Source of the DNA: Rhynchopus euleeides
Taxonomy: Eukaryota > Euglenozoa > Diplonemea > Diplonemida > Diplonemidae
DNA length: 64,000 nt
Direction of reading: 5' to 3'
NCBI GenBank assembly: GCA_963210315.1
Contig: OY723281.1
Location: 372,001-436,000 of the forward strand
Part shown: one piece after another, positions 21,649 through 32,934 of the stretch
Layout of the letters: each line of letters opens with the position of its first letter
How positions within the stretch are numbered: position 1 is the first letter of the stretch
Program-made: the position numbers and the translations under genes
Notes under the pieces: generated by a model
What the model saw: only the letters and a program-made list of their open reading frames with translations
Databases searched by the model: none
What the model was told of the DNA's origin: nothing

Positions 21649-22733
21649 TTGAGCACCGTAGGTGCGTCGGGGGGAGTCGTGAGGTCGAGGAAGGACGGGC
21701 GATCTGACCAGTCGTGTTTTTCTTTTTACCACCACTTGCAATACGCAAGGTTGGAAGGGGGGCTGAGGGGGAACGCCGCAAACTCACAGCAGGATTTGTG
21801 GGATTTGTGTTGTGTGGCGGTGCTCACCGAGGAGCAAGCCGCCAATGTCGATGCGGCGGGGGAAGCTGTGCGCGGGGTGTCGGCAGGATTGACCCTGTCG
21901 GAGCCGAAGGGGTGGGAGAAATACACTCCCTCCAGGCTCGCGCAGTTCCTCGCGGCCCTCCGGCACAAGACGGGCGGGGAGGAGTTCGCGGCGGTGGCCA
22001 ATTGCTTTGTTATGCTCATCCACATCCCATCCGTTGTCAACACTCCAAGCAGAGTTCGCGCCGGTGGTGGGGGGACCCCGAGCGTCGCCCGGCAGCGGCT
22101 CCTCTGCCGGGGGGAGTCGCGCAGTCCCCGTCCGAGGCGGACGCCGTCGCCAGGGCTGGGGAGCCCGTCCCGACGCCGCGCCCAAAGGTGGACCCCGAGC
22201 CCCGCCCTCGGGAGACGGCCCCGGCGCGCCAGGAGGCCGGCAGGCCCAAGGGTGGCGGAGCAGGAGCGGGCGGGGGGCTCCAGGACCGGGCCAGGCGCGG
22301 TCGCGCCGCGCAAGAGGAGTGAGGCACCGAAGGAGACGCCAGGACCTGACGGCGGGGACGACGATGAGGGGAGCGACGAGGTGACGCCCCTCACGGAGGT
22401 GCTCATGCAGCCAGACAGGTGGCTCGAGCTTAAACCCCTCCAGATGGTCCAGCTCAGCATGAAGCTGGAAGAGCGGTACCGGCCAGTAGGCAGGGGCCCG
22501 CTCAGGATGCCTTCAACCGCATCCACGAGGTGGTCATGGCCATCCTGGAGGGGGAGGGTACTCCGGCAGTCCTCGCCCGGCTCTTCCAGGCCATGCTGGC
22601 GGGCCACTTCCAGGCGATGCGGGGGCCCCTGGCGGCATCCGCCTTCCAGGAGTGCCTGGAGCTCGTTCCCGACATGGCTCCCGACATGAAGGCGGCCATA
22701 TCGGCAGCGAGGCGCGCCATACGGGGGTGAAGC
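21649..22733 (+). pseudogene. Open frame upstream of RT remnant (possible gag-like remnant)
   Basis: A 346-codon frame (to 22689) begins with readable sequence (LTEEQAANVDAAGEAVRG, YTPSRLAQFLAALRHKTGG) and then becomes Arg/Pro-rich low complexity, with other frames taking over to 22733. No zinc knuckle or known domain. Its position before an RT remnant in the same orientation suggests a decayed gag, but composition alone could explain the open frame. Confidence 0.25.
21735..21800 (-). repeat. Dispersed repeat CTTGCAATACGCAAGGTTGG
   Basis: Inverted copy of the repeat found at 49910-49975, 50185-50262 and 58786-58866 (AACCTTGCGTATTGCAAG preceded by GTGTTTCCC and CAGCCCC). It contains the imperfect palindrome CTTGCGTATTGCAAG. 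Confidence 0.6.
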
Positions 22734-23172
22734 GCCAGGCTGACCCCGGCACCTCCCCGGCACCGCCGGTCAGCGCACCAGGCGCAGCGGGCGCGGGGGC
22801 CAAGGCCAAGGTGGTGGTTTTCGTTTCGGAGCGCACGCCGGCCGGGGAGCTGACGGCGATAGCGGTGCGTTTCTGGCGATCCACAACGACGGCAGGTCTG
22901 GTGTTCGGCGGGGACTCCCAACCACGAGGAGATCAAGAAGCTCATCAGGGGGCTGATGCCGGACGAGGCCGGGCGCCCCCGCCTAGCTACGAGTGCACAC
23001 AGGATCAACCGGCAGTGCCGGCGACACAGCGGCAGCAACGGCTGGACTCCTTCCCTACGGGGGTGCTGGACCTTGAGGTGGTCGCGCGCATAACCGAGGA
23101 ACTGGGCCGGTCGGCGGATTACCTGCGGTGGTGCACTGACGGGGCGATGTTCCAGGAGCAGCTGTCGTCGGC

Positions 23173-23800
23173 GTGCCCCTTCCAGGACCCCCCAGCGATT
23201 TCCGTCCCAGCTTCGTGAAGGCGTGCTGTGCGGCTGGGGTCCTGGCGCCCCTCCGGAGGCAAGACATCAAGCGTGGGGTGGTGTGCGTCTTCAACATTGC
23301 GAAAGCGGATCCCAGCACGAGGCGCATCATTGTGGACGGGCGGCCCGTAAACCAGAGGCTGCCGCGCCCTCCCAGGTTCAAGCTGCCGGCTCCCTTGTTG
23401 CTCGCCAGGACGTTGCGCGAGGCGGGCGCTGGTTGGGGTGATTGACCTCAAGGGGTTCTCAAGGGGTTAAGTTCAAGGGCCAGCAGTTTCCCCTGGCCCC
23501 GGAGGACGTCACACTTCTGCGTGCGGGTGGGCGGGAGTTGGGATCGATGGCAGCGACTCCCTATGGGTTTTAGCTACGCGCCGTTGATAGCCCAGATCAC
23601 ATCAGAGGTTCCACGGTGGGGCGTGCGGTGGCAAGTGCCGGGAGTGGACATCGGGCGACATGTTTCACCTCGAGCTCCCGGCCGCAGACAAGGCCGTGAC
23701 GTGGGCCGTATCTGTGGGGCACAGCGACATCCTCCTCTGGGTGGACAACAACGCGGCGCGCGTCGTGCTGACGAAGGTAGATGCCAGCGGATGTGTGGTC
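23173..23800 (+). pseudogene. Frameshifted reverse transcriptase remnant
   Basis: Successive frames give RT landmarks in order: VFNIAKADPSTRRIIVDGRP and RLPRPPRFKLP (fingers), VIDLKGF (motif A, after a frameshift near 23430), MAATPYGFSYAPLIAQITS (motif B), and DILLWVDNNAARVV (motif C-like, WVDN). Stops and frameshifts separate them, so it is dead. The WVDN in place of YxDD resembles the WIDN of the tyrosine-recombinase retrotransposon at 33043-34887, suggesting a related family. Confidence 0.5.
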
Positions 23801-24009
23801 CCGACAGAGTGCCGGGGGCAGCGAGGCGATCGCGCGCTGCGACGTTGGGATCGAAGAAGTCGCAGCGGGCATGCAGGTCAGACGCGAGGGTTTGTTCCCG
23901 CTCCAGCCCTTCCGCACGCAAACTGATACTACAAGCAGAACTGGATGAACTGACCTCCCCCTCCCCCCAGCCCCTATGTATACTCTGACCGAGCAAGACT
24001 CCCCCGTAG

Positions 24010-24680
24010 GAGAGTTCACGGTGCAGCACCCCACACCCCAACCCCACCCACGCATCGATCTTTCCCGAGGGTACGAACGTGCGGGGTGCAGAAGCTTCGC
24101 CCCAACCCACCCCAGACACACACAGTGCCTCTTGACCGTTGCCACGTAGGTGGCGACCGTCGAACCATCCCCAACTCCCGCGGTGGCTTGCATCGATCAT
24201 GCCCAGTCGGTATGAACGTGCTCACCCCTTGCAGCGCTGCACCCCACACCCCAACCCCACCCACGCACGTGCGGGGTATGTGGCCCGTCGGCTGCCAAGG
24301 CCTACCCACACATCGATCATACGCGAGGGTATGAACGTGCAGGGTGCAGAAGCTTCACCCCACCTCCCCACTCCCTCACACCACCGGAGACTTCACGGTG
24401 CAGCACCCCACACCCCAACCCCACCCACGCATCGATCATTCCCGAGGGGACGAACGTGCTGGGCATGTGACCCGTCGGCTGCTAACCCCACCCCCACCCA
24501 CACATCGATCATACGCGAGGGTACGAACGTGCTGGGTGCAGAAGCTTCGCCCCAACCCACCCCAGACACACACAGTGCCTCTTGACCGTTGCCGTGTTGG
24601 TGGCGACCGTCGAACCATCCCCAACCCCCGCGGTGGCTTGCATCGATCATGCCCAGTCGGTATGAACGTGCTCACCCTCC
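24010..24680. repeat. Direct repeat P, right copies
   Basis: At least two full and two partial copies of the repeat seen at 21246-21600, with cores CATCGATCATxCxCGAGGGT and GAACGTGCxGGGTGCAGAAG at about 24052, 24306, 24427 and 24505. It lies just downstream of the RT remnant. A related scrap is at 25680-25722. Confidence 0.6.
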
Positions 24681-24711
24681 CCTCATTGTCCATGTCACAA
24701 ACCTACTTTGG

Positions 24712-24990
24712 GTCAGCCACGAGGCGCCTCCCCTGGGGCGGAAGCTCACCCGACATCATAAAATGCCGCAAAAAACAGCAATAAAAGGCAAAAGGAAGCA
24801 CGCACACCACAAACATCAATAAAAGCAAAGCCGTGCAGAAAGGGACCCTCCGCATGTACGAAACAGGGCACACAGCGGAAAAAGAGTTACCAGAGCTTGC
24901 TTTGGTTTCCCCTCGGAGGAGGGTACTCACAGGGGGCGCCACGTGAAGGCAGCAAGTTGGATTGTATCCCCCCTGGGTTGGTAGCAGGGG
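24712..24990. repeat. Dispersed repeat R, copy 2 (internally deleted)
   Basis: GGGTCAGCCACGAGGCG joins directly to GGGGCGGAAGCTCACCCGAC, removing about 220 bases present in the copies at 18445 and 61786. The rest continues to the GTAGCAGGGGTAGGTTT end that is also present after the copy at 61786. Confidence 0.7.
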
Positions 24991-25054
24991 TAGGTTTACC
25001 CGCTTGCAGCGCAGCACCCCCAAACCCCACTCCTGCGCACACATCGACCTCACA

Positions 25055-25104
25055 CCGACGACACAGCTGTCCCCGGTCCCGTGTGCAGAACAGTCACATC
25101 CATG
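25055..25104 (-). pseudogene. WD40 propeller gene, start-codon fragment
   Basis: Only the first ~16 codons of the family (ATG at 25104, MDVTVLHTGPGDSCVVG-like) remain before unrelated sequence. The family sequence GACGCACAGTC is altered to CAGAACAGTC. This is a tiny remnant of a propeller gene. Confidence 0.6.
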
Positions 25105-25773
25105 TTTTGGTTGTCCAGTGTGCCTGTGGTGGGGTGGTTGGGGGTGGGGTGTTCCTCATGCGATAAAGGTGGAAGTGGAACAAGGTCAGGAGGCACGGGG
25201 AAGTGCCGCACTGCAGAGCACATCTTGTCACCTCATACACATGGCGCTGTGAAGCGGCAGTAAGCTGCGTTGCCCAATGACGAAGGCAGACCAGAACAGG
25301 AAACGAGGCAGGCCCGCACGGTATAGGGGGAACCTGAACAGGGGGTTGGGGGTGCTGCATGTGAGGCAAGCTTCGCTGAACGGGGCAATGGGAGGGGCGG
25401 GGGCAGGGGGTAACATCCGACCCTGCAGTGCCGGACTGCTGATCTGGAGCTCGGAGGGCCAACAGCACGGTTTTCTCCCCGTTACCACGCAGACTCGATC
25501 CGCCACCCCCACCTAGCCCTCCCCACCCCACCACACGTCGCCCCTCGCAAGTCGCAACATGCCAATAGCCTGTTTCTGTACATCTAGTTCTTCAGCCACT
25601 CGCAACGCCTCAGGCAACGGACTGCCCCTCCCCCGACCCTCACAGCCCACGGTGGAGTTCACGCCTCAGCACCCGACCCCCACCCACGCGTCGGTCATTC
25701 CCGAGGGTATGAACGTGCTGTGGGTACGCATGCGGGAAGAGGAGGATACGTGAGGGAGGGGAGGGGGTGTGGA

Positions 25774-25794
25774 GCAGTCTGCAGAGAGAGCACT
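25774..25794. repeat. Target-site duplication, left copy (copy 2)
   Basis: GCAGTCTGCAGAGAGAGCAC plus T abuts the element 3' end and recurs exactly at 27853-27873 on the 5' side. Nineteen bases are certain; the leading GC may be shared with the element. Confidence 0.85.
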
Positions 25795-27854
25795 CTACTG
25801 TCATGTTATTGGTTTATTTCTGTGTACAGATACACACTGCTGATTCGCTTGTCGGGTGGGGGGGGGGAAAAAAAGGGGGAAAGAACCATATCAAAAGACA
25901 TAGCAAAAACGGGGGTTGGGGGAGGGGGGGGGGGGAAATGGTTGAGAAAAAACATACATCAGGGGTGGGGGCGTTCTGTTATGGTTTTTGTTTCATTCGT
26001 GTGTTCGTTCTGAAGACAAGATAATGGAAACAAAAGGGAAAACAGGCATGCCCCTCACCACTCAGCGTATCTGCAGAGCCATGTGCACGTACGTACACTC
26101 TGGGTACACATCGCCGCTCTGCCTTGGGAACAGAGAATGGGGTTTAACACGCTGAACTCCTTTGTGTAAACACCATTGGGTAGGCGGTCACATTCTCAGG
26201 TTCCGGGGGGAGGGGGGGGGGGGGAAATTCGTTTTAGAAAACAAAATATTCATCACGTTCCGTCACGTCCGTCAGCATACACACTCACCTCACACATTCG
26301 TATACACTAAACGCTTCATCTCTTGTTCAAGCCTTCATCATCACGTGGTCGTAGCTCACCCCACGCGGCACTCACTTGGCATATAGTCAAGTGGTTCCGT
26401 CAGGCTCTGGTTCTGTTCCATTACCAGGCTCCCCTGACTGCGATTGTGAGACCTCCGTTCTGTCCGTCTCTGATTTCCCTGGTGGCCCCGTCTCCCGCTC
26501 ACCATCCACCCCTTCACCACCCGTCTGAGACAGAAAAATATCAGGGGAGGCAGGCACCGAGGGCGATATCTGTGCCGGAGGGGCACCCAACAACAAGGGA
26601 AGTTCCACAGCAGGTTCCGTGGCTGACGCCTGTATCTGAGAGCCGCTCACTACCGAGGCAGGTTCTGCACGCTGCCTCTTTGATTGCGGCCCCTTGGGCT
26701 TTGGCGTCACCCGATCCTCCGGGAGAATGACTACAAGGGCTGAAGAAGTCGCAGCCACTGTATCAAGTTGTGGTTGGCTTTCAAACAGGTCCTTCGACTC
26801 TTCACTCGTTTCGTCACTGCCACTCACTTCGTCTCGGTCCCTCTTCTTCTGGGCCGTATGAACAACTAATTGCCCTTGCTCAGGCTTCGGTTGCAACAAA
26901 CGGGGTTGGTCCGTCCCTTGCACCCGTGCTGGGGCGTCCTGCGACTGTATTTGCAGCTGCTTGTTCTCAGACACCTCCAACGCTGACTGCAGGGACAATA
27001 CCAAGTTGTTTTGTTGCACGATGAAATCCTTCTGCCGCGCCATTTCTTTCGCCATGGTCATGCCTTGGCGCAGCTGGTGCTGCACCTGCTTAACCAACAT
27101 GGCCTTATCCTGATTCTGTTGTTCGTGTAGGCCCTCCTGGATCTGCATATGTTGCTCCTGCATCCCCAGTTGGTCACGGAGTGCCTTCTCATTTTGCATG
27201 CTCGCCGACACGTGAAATTCCAAAAGCATCTTATCTTGCTGTGTACCTTTCAAAGCATTCTCTGTCTGTTCAAGTAAGCGCTGTTGGGATTCTCCCTGAG
27301 ACGAGTAGCTGCGGGCCTTGGACTCCACACGTTGCAGTTCCTGGGTGAGGACCGCTTTTTCGTGGGTCGCCTGTGCCCTCAACGCTTCTACCTCCGCCTC
27401 TCTTTCAACACCAAGCTCTTTCATAAAAGCCAACGCAGAGTCTTGCTTATGGAGCTGTCCCTTTAACACGGCCATCTCCTGTCGTTGTTGATTCAAACGG
27501 TCCGCTTTGGCCTGTGCCTCGTTCGCCACCTTTTCCTTCTCCTCATTCACCCTCTTTATCTCACTCTCTGCCTTTGCCAAAGCTTTCTCCTTCTCCACGA
27601 CTGACCTCTCATGATCCTCTGCTGCTCTTTTTTGCTCTGCCTCTCGCACCTCTATCGCCTCTTGGAGTTCCTTCCGGCATAGACTGACGAGCGTCTTCGT
27701 TTGCTCCTCGGTCCGATACCTATCAAGGACTTCCGTGATTTCACTACACAAAGCAAAACGTGCTAGGGCTTCTTCTTCCACAACATGCGCCCGCTCTGCA
27801 CTTTCCTCCATTTCCAAAGTCCTGCGTTCCAAAGTCAGGTATTCCTCCCCGCGC
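25795..27854 (-). mobile_element. Penelope-like retroelement, copy 2 (5'-truncated)
   Basis: Nearly identical to 5571-7635 of copy 1, from the common 3' end to the point encoding ...RGEEYLTLERR. A 19-21 bp direct duplication flanks it, so it is a simple retrotransposition event ending in 5' truncation. It interrupted an intergenic block whose intact relative is at about 56720-56770. Confidence 0.88.
26387..27854 (-). pseudogene. RT-USP element: coiled-coil tail only
   Basis: Encodes the carboxy-terminal ~485 residues of the copy 1 protein (coiled coil and charged tail, KKRDRDEVSGSDETSEESKD) and lacks both RT and protease. The frame is open, but no promoter or native start is present. Confidence 0.8.
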
Positions 27855-27873
27855 AGTCTGCAGAGAGAGCACT
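27853..27873. repeat. Target-site duplication, right copy (copy 2)
   Basis: Exact match to 25774-25794; host sequence continues GCGTCAGTCATTTGACC as at the related locus near 56740. Confidence 0.85.
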
Positions 27874-28061
27874 GCGTCAGTCATTTGACCTCTTCTCATC
27901 TCAGATGCAAACGCATCAGCTGCCTCCAAACAGAGCAGGGGTCAGGTCATGCCGTGTTGCGAGGCGAGAAAGGAAGAGAGTGCAGAACACAACAAATACG
28001 CAAGCAGGCGCAACACGACGGCAAACACGAAGGCAGGGAACAGGGTGACGAGACACTGCAC

Positions 28062-28539
28062 TCAGGGTGAAACGGAAGACACAGCACACACAGTGACTGA
28101 AGTGTTGTTCGTTGGTGTGAAGACCCACCTCCCGCAGAGGCTGAGTGCAACACCAAGACCCTGTGAGTCCACCTTCCCCAGACACTCTCCCGTGCTGAGG
28201 CGGTACAGTGTGCTGCTGTCCCAGCTTTTCACTGCAACAACATCACCTGGCTGTGACACAGCAAGTGAGCTGGCAGAGGAGATTAGCACAGTACGCAGGC
28301 AGCTGAGGGAGGTTGTGCACCACACCTTGAGTGACTTGTCGCGAGAGCACGACACCAGGTGCTTCTCGTCCTGAGTCAGGGCGAAGCCGGTCACCCAATG
28401 AATGTGCCCATCCAGGGTGTGTGTGTGTGTGAGGGTGCTGATGTCCCACACACGGATACTCTTGTCATCTGACCCGCTGAAGATCCTCGTGCCCGACACA
28501 GCAATGCTGTTAACAGCATTGCTGTGACCCTCCAGCACT
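28062..28539 (-). pseudogene. WD40 propeller gene B, C-terminal half (split by retroelement)
   Basis: Blades 4-7 of the family: EGHSNAVNSIAVSGTRIFSG, SDDKSIRVWD, HIHWVTG, SRDKSLKVW, the family C-terminus CAVSSVSP, stop at 28062. The upstream half (30948-31628) lies on the other side of retroelement copy 3 in the same orientation, so these are two halves of one gene. Alternatively the halves come from two paralogues joined by recombination, since they disagree at codons next to the junction (HSNAV versus HSKAV). Confidence 0.85.
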
Positions 28540-30947
28540 CTACTGTCATGTTATTGGTTTATTTCTGTGTACAGATACACACTGCTGATTCGCTTGTCGG
28601 GTGGGGGGGGGGAAAAAGGGGGAAAGAACCATATCAAAAGACATAGCAAAAACGGGGGTTGGGGGAGGGGGGGGGGGGGAAATGGTTGAGAAAAAACATA
28701 CATCAGGGGTGGGGGCGTTCTGTTATGGTTTTTGTTTCATTCGTGTGTTCGTTCTGAAGACAAGATAATGGAAACAAAAGGGAAAACAGGCATGCCCCTC
28801 ACCACTCAGCGTATCTGCAGAGCCATGTGCACGTACGTACACTCTGGGTACACATCGCCGCTCTGCCTTGGGAACAGAGAATGGGGTTTAACACGCTGAA
28901 CTCCTTTGTGTAAACACCATTGGGTAGGCGGTCACATTCTCAGGTTCCGGGGGGAGGGGGGGGGGGGAATTCGTTTTAGAAAACAAAATATTCATCACGT
29001 TCCGTCACGTCCGTCAGCATACACACTCACCTCACACATTCGTATACACTAAACGCTTCATCTCTTGTTCAAGCCTTCATCATCACGTGGTCGTAGCTCA
29101 CCCCACGCGGCACTCACTTGGCATATAGTCAAGTGGTTCCGTCAGGCTCTGGTTCTGTTCCATTACCAGGCTCCCCTGACTGCGATTGTGAGACCTCCGT
29201 TCTGTCCGTCTCTGATTTCCCTGGTGGCCCCGTCTCCCGCTCACCATCCACCCCTTCACCACCCGTCTGAGACAGAAAAATATCAGGGGAGGCAGGCACC
29301 GAGGGCGATATCTGTGCCGGAGGGGCACCCAACAACAAGGGAAGTTCCACAGCAGGTTCCGTGGCTGACGCCTGTATCTGAGAGCCGCTCACTACCGAGG
29401 CAGGTTCTGCACGCTGCCTCTTTGATTGCGGCCCCTTGGGCTTTGGCGTCACCCGATCCTCCGGGAGAATGACTACAAGGGCTGAAGAAGTCGCAGCCAC
29501 TGTATCAAGTTGCGGTTGGCTTTCAAACAGGTCCTTCGACTCTTCACTCGTTTCGTCACTGCCACTCACTTCGTCTCGGTCCCTCTTCTTCTGGGCCGTA
29601 TGAACAACTAATTGCCCTTGCTCAGGCTTCGGTTGCAACAAACGGGGTTGGTCCGTCCCTTGCACCCGTGCTGGGGCGTCCTGCGACTGTATTTGCAGCT
29701 GCTTGTTCTCAGACACCTCCAACGCTGACTGCAGGGACAATACCAAGTTGTTTTGTTGCACGATGAAATCCTTCTGCCGCGCCATTTCTTTCGCCATGGT
29801 CATGCCTTGGCGCAGCTGGTGCTGCACCTGCTTAACCAACATGGCCTTATCCTGATTCTGTTGTTCGTGTAGGCCCTCCTGGATCTGCATATGTTGCTCC
29901 TGCATCCCCAGTTGGTCACGGAGTGCCTTCTCATTTTGCATGCTCGCCGACACGTGAAATTCCAAAAGCATCTTATCTTGCTGTGTACCTTTCAAAGCAT
30001 TCTCTGTCTGTTCAAGTAAGCGCTGTTGGGATTCTCCCTGAGACGAGTAGCTGCGGGCCTTGGACTCCACACGTTGCAGTTCCTGGGTGAGGACCGCTTT
30101 TTCGTGGGTCGCCTGTGCCCTCAACGCTTCTACCTCCGCCTCTCTTTCAACACCAAGCTCTTTCATAAAAGCCAACGCAGAGTCTTGCTTATGGAGCTGT
30201 CCCTTTAACACGGCCATCTCCTGTCGTTGTTGATTCAAACGGTCCGCTTTGGCCTGTGCCTCGTTCGCCACCTTTTCCTTCTCCTCATTCACCCTCTTTA
30301 CCTCACTCTCTGCCTTTGCCAAAGCTTTCTCCTTCTCCACGACTGACCTCTCATGATCCTCTGCTGCTCTTTTTTGCTCTGCCTCTCGCACCTCTATCGC
30401 CTCTTGGAGTTCCTTCCGGCATAGACTGACGAGCGTCTTCGTTTGCTCCTCGGTCCGATACCTATCAAGGACTTCCGTGATTTCACTACACAAAGCAAAA
30501 CGTGCTAGGGCTTCTTCTTCCACAACATGCGCCCGCTCTGCACTTTCCTCCATTTCCAAAGTCCTGCGTTCCAAAGTCAGGTATTCCTCCCCGCGCTGCT
30601 GGGGTGGTTCCTGTGGTTCATTCAAAACAATGGCACTCTTGGGGACGGTGGCATCCTGCAGCTTTTGCATTATGTCTTCCGTGTTTCCCGTGAGCCCAGG
30701 TTGTTGTGTGGGAGATACATATACTTCTGGCGAGTTGGGCATGCTAACCTTCTCCTCCTGAGGGGCATCCTTATCACAATACACGAGGATGGTCGACTCC
30801 TTCTCAAGGAAACCCCTGAAGGCATCCATTTCCTCAGCTGTGTTGGCCACAGTCACGGTGTTGTCGTCAAACAAGGCCATGGCATCCGTGCCACAGCTGA
30901 TAAAACGGTAATGGCCTCCGTGCGGGGTATTTCCTCTGTGCAGGACT
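28540..30947 (-). mobile_element. Penelope-like retroelement, copy 3 (5'-truncated, inside a propeller gene)
   Basis: Matches copy 1 from the 3' end to GTGCAGGACT, inside the USP domain. The flanks share TTGCTGTGACCCTCCAGCAC plus T (28519-28539 and 30961-30981), a likely 21-bp target duplication. A further 13 bases between 30947 and 30961 are also propeller-gene-like but imperfect, so later gene conversion may have altered one side. Confidence 0.85.
29129..30947 (-). pseudogene. RT-USP element: USP His-box end plus coiled coil
   Basis: Same frame as copy 1 from the TPHGGHYRFISCGTDAMALF segment to the stop. The Cys box and the whole RT are missing through 5' truncation. One of the few differences from copy 1 is Val for Ile in SEVKRVNEEK. 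Confidence 0.8.
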
Positions 30948-31628
30948 ACAGTGAACAGCCTTGCTGTGACCCTCCAGCACTGTGGCGCTCGGTGTGCCCT
31001 TCAAGTCCCACACACGCACTTTGCCTGAGTTGTCTCCGGACACCAGACGTCCGCAGCGTGTCCACGCTGCACTGAGCACAGGGGCGTTGTTGTGGTGCAG
31101 CATGCACACCTCCTCCCAAGTTGACGTCAGCCACACGCAGATGGTGCCGTCCCAAGAGCACGTTGCCAACCACGTCCCACAGACAGAGAACGCTGTGTGA
31201 GAAATAGTCTTGTGGCCGTGTGTTAAGTCCGCCACCACAGCAGCGGTGGTGGTGTCAAACACAGTGATGTGTCCTTTGTAGTAACCCACAGCACACAGCG
31301 TCCCACACCTCGACAGTGTGATGCGGAGTGTCTTGCCGCCATGGGTCGATGAGTAGACTGCGGGAGCCGTGAGGTTGGGCCAGCGTGGGACGAGCTGGAC
31401 AGCACCCCCGTCCTCCAGACCCGTGTCGGCAACGCGCTGCGCATCGTCCAGCTCCTCCTCACACCCTTCGATGTGTGCTGCGACGTTTTCAGCCTCACGG
31501 ACTGGGTTGATAGAACCCGGGAACATCTCGTTGAGCGCATCCGCCTTCAGCCCGACCACGGTCCCGCCTTCCGGAACACCGACGACACAGCTGTCTCCGG
31601 TCCCCGTGTGACGCACAGTCACATCCAT
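30948..31628 (-). pseudogene. WD40 propeller gene B, N-terminal half
   Basis: Starts MDVTVRHTGTGDSCVVG at 31628 (an upstream in-frame ATG exists at 31679). It encodes the N-terminal module and blades 1-3 through SGDNSGKVRVWD and EGHSKAV, then runs into retroelement sequence and terminates at 30867. Loop residues include THGGKTLRITLS and HHNNAPVLSAAW. HHNNAPVLSAAW is identical in the gene at 55395, evidence of recent exchange between paralogues. Confidence 0.85.
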
Positions 31629-31690
31629 GGTACTTGCTTCTTCTTCCCCGTTCAACTTGCACGCAGAAACAAACTGCAAAGCCTTCCTGG

Positions 31691-31750
31691 AGGGTGTGGC
31701 GGTGTGTGGAGTGGGTGACGGTGTGGATGGGGATCAAGACAGAGTCCCTC
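31691..31750 (-). promoter_or_regulatory. Conserved upstream block of propeller gene B
   Basis: AGGGTGTGGCGGTGTGTGGA followed by GTGTGGATGGGGATCAAGAC, nearly identical to 61133-61190 upstream of the gene at 59935. Confidence 0.35.
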
Positions 31751-32010
31751 AAAGTGGTGCTCAGGAAGTCGCTCCTTCATGGGATGGGGTTGTGGCGGGG
31801 TTGGGGGAAGAGCCTCGTGTTCTGTTCTCTCTGCTCGGAACGACTTGGCGAGTGGGTGAGGGGTCTGAGGGAGATGCTGGGCTGTTGTGACGGGCACAAC
31901 ACGCAGCCCACCTTACCCACACCCGACCCCCTCACTGCTTTTGGAATGGAACACTCAGGTCGGATCACGGCACCACCCCACACCCACCTCTCGCCACCTG
32001 CCACCCCCTG
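31751..32010. repeat. Duplicated intergenic block, second copy
   Basis: Matches 1040-1262 and 61195-61445 (TGGGATGGGGTTGTGGCGGG ... CACACCCACCTCTCGCCACC). Confidence 0.7.
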
Positions 32011-32168
32011 GCACAACACACAGCTGCCTCCAAACAGAGAACAACGGGTCAGGTCCTGCAGTGTTGCGAGGCCAGAAAGGAAGAGACTGCAGAACCCAAC
32101 AAAAACACAAGCAGGTGAAACACGACGGCAAACACGAAGGCGGGGAACAGGGTGACGAGACACTGCAC

Positions 32169-32649
32169 TCAGGGTGAAACGGAAGACACAGCGCACACAG
32201 AGACAGAAGTGTTGTTCGTTGGTGTGAAGACCCACCTCCCGCAGAGGCTGAGTGCAACACCCTCACCCTTTGAGTCCACCTTCCCCAGACACTCTCCTGT
32301 GCTGAGGCGGTACAGTGTGCTGCTGTCCCAGCTTTTCACTGCAACAACATCACCTGGCTGTGACACAGCAAGTGAGCTGGCAGAGGAGATTAGTAGCACA
32401 GTACGCAGGCAGCTGAGGGAGGTTGTGCACCACACCTTGAGTGACTTGTCCTGAGAGCACGACACCAGGTGCTGCTCGTCCTGAGTCAGGGCGATGTCTT
32501 TCACCGAATCAGTGTGGCCATCCAGGGTGTGTGTGTGTGTGAGGGTGCTGATGTCCCACACACGGATGCTCTCGTCCAATGACCCGCTGAAGATCCTCGT
32601 GCCCGACACAGCAATGCTGACAACAGCCTTGCTGTGACCCTTCAGCACT
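32169..32649 (-). pseudogene. WD40 propeller gene C, C-terminal half
   Basis: Blades 4-7 (KGHSKAVVSIAV, SLDESIRVWD, HTDSVKD, SQDKSLKVW). These loop residues are identical to the intact gene at 46875-48014, while its blade 6 (LISSASS) matches gene B. It is cut at the same propeller position as gene B, at CAGCACT, by retroelement copy 4. No matching N-terminal half lies beyond that element. Confidence 0.85.
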
Positions 32650-32741
32650 CTACTGTCATGTTATTGGTTTATTTCTGTGTACAGATACACACTGCTGATT
32701 CGCTTGTCGGGTGGGGGGGGGGGGGGGGGAAGAAACATATC

Positions 32742-32817
32742 AAAAGCGCCCTATCACTTCACAGCTACAACCGCTCTGATGAATTTCCTTTTGTTTGTTG
32801 CGTTGACGCTTCTACAC
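32742..32817 (-). repeat. Split direct repeat B2
   Basis: 76 bp, identical to 32930-33005; it forms the element's terminal B copy next to host AAAAG. Confidence 0.9.
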
Positions 32818-32934
32818 ACAAAACCCTGAACTGATCACACCCTGAGCCTGATGAAGGGTGGGGTTAGTGTATAGAGCACGTTTGGTTGCAGCTGTGGTGG
32901 GGCGCTTTCCGCTCACACGAGTGTGCTTAAAAAG
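32799..32934 (-). repeat. Split direct repeat A2
   Basis: 136 bp, identical to A1 at 37246-37381. It overlaps B2 by 19 bp and B1 by 5 bp. Confidence 0.9.

Noticed and set aside
21246..24680. CRISPR or telomere-like repeats
   Set aside because: Repeats are long, irregularly spaced and shuffled; no short regular repeat-spacer pattern and no telomere motif.
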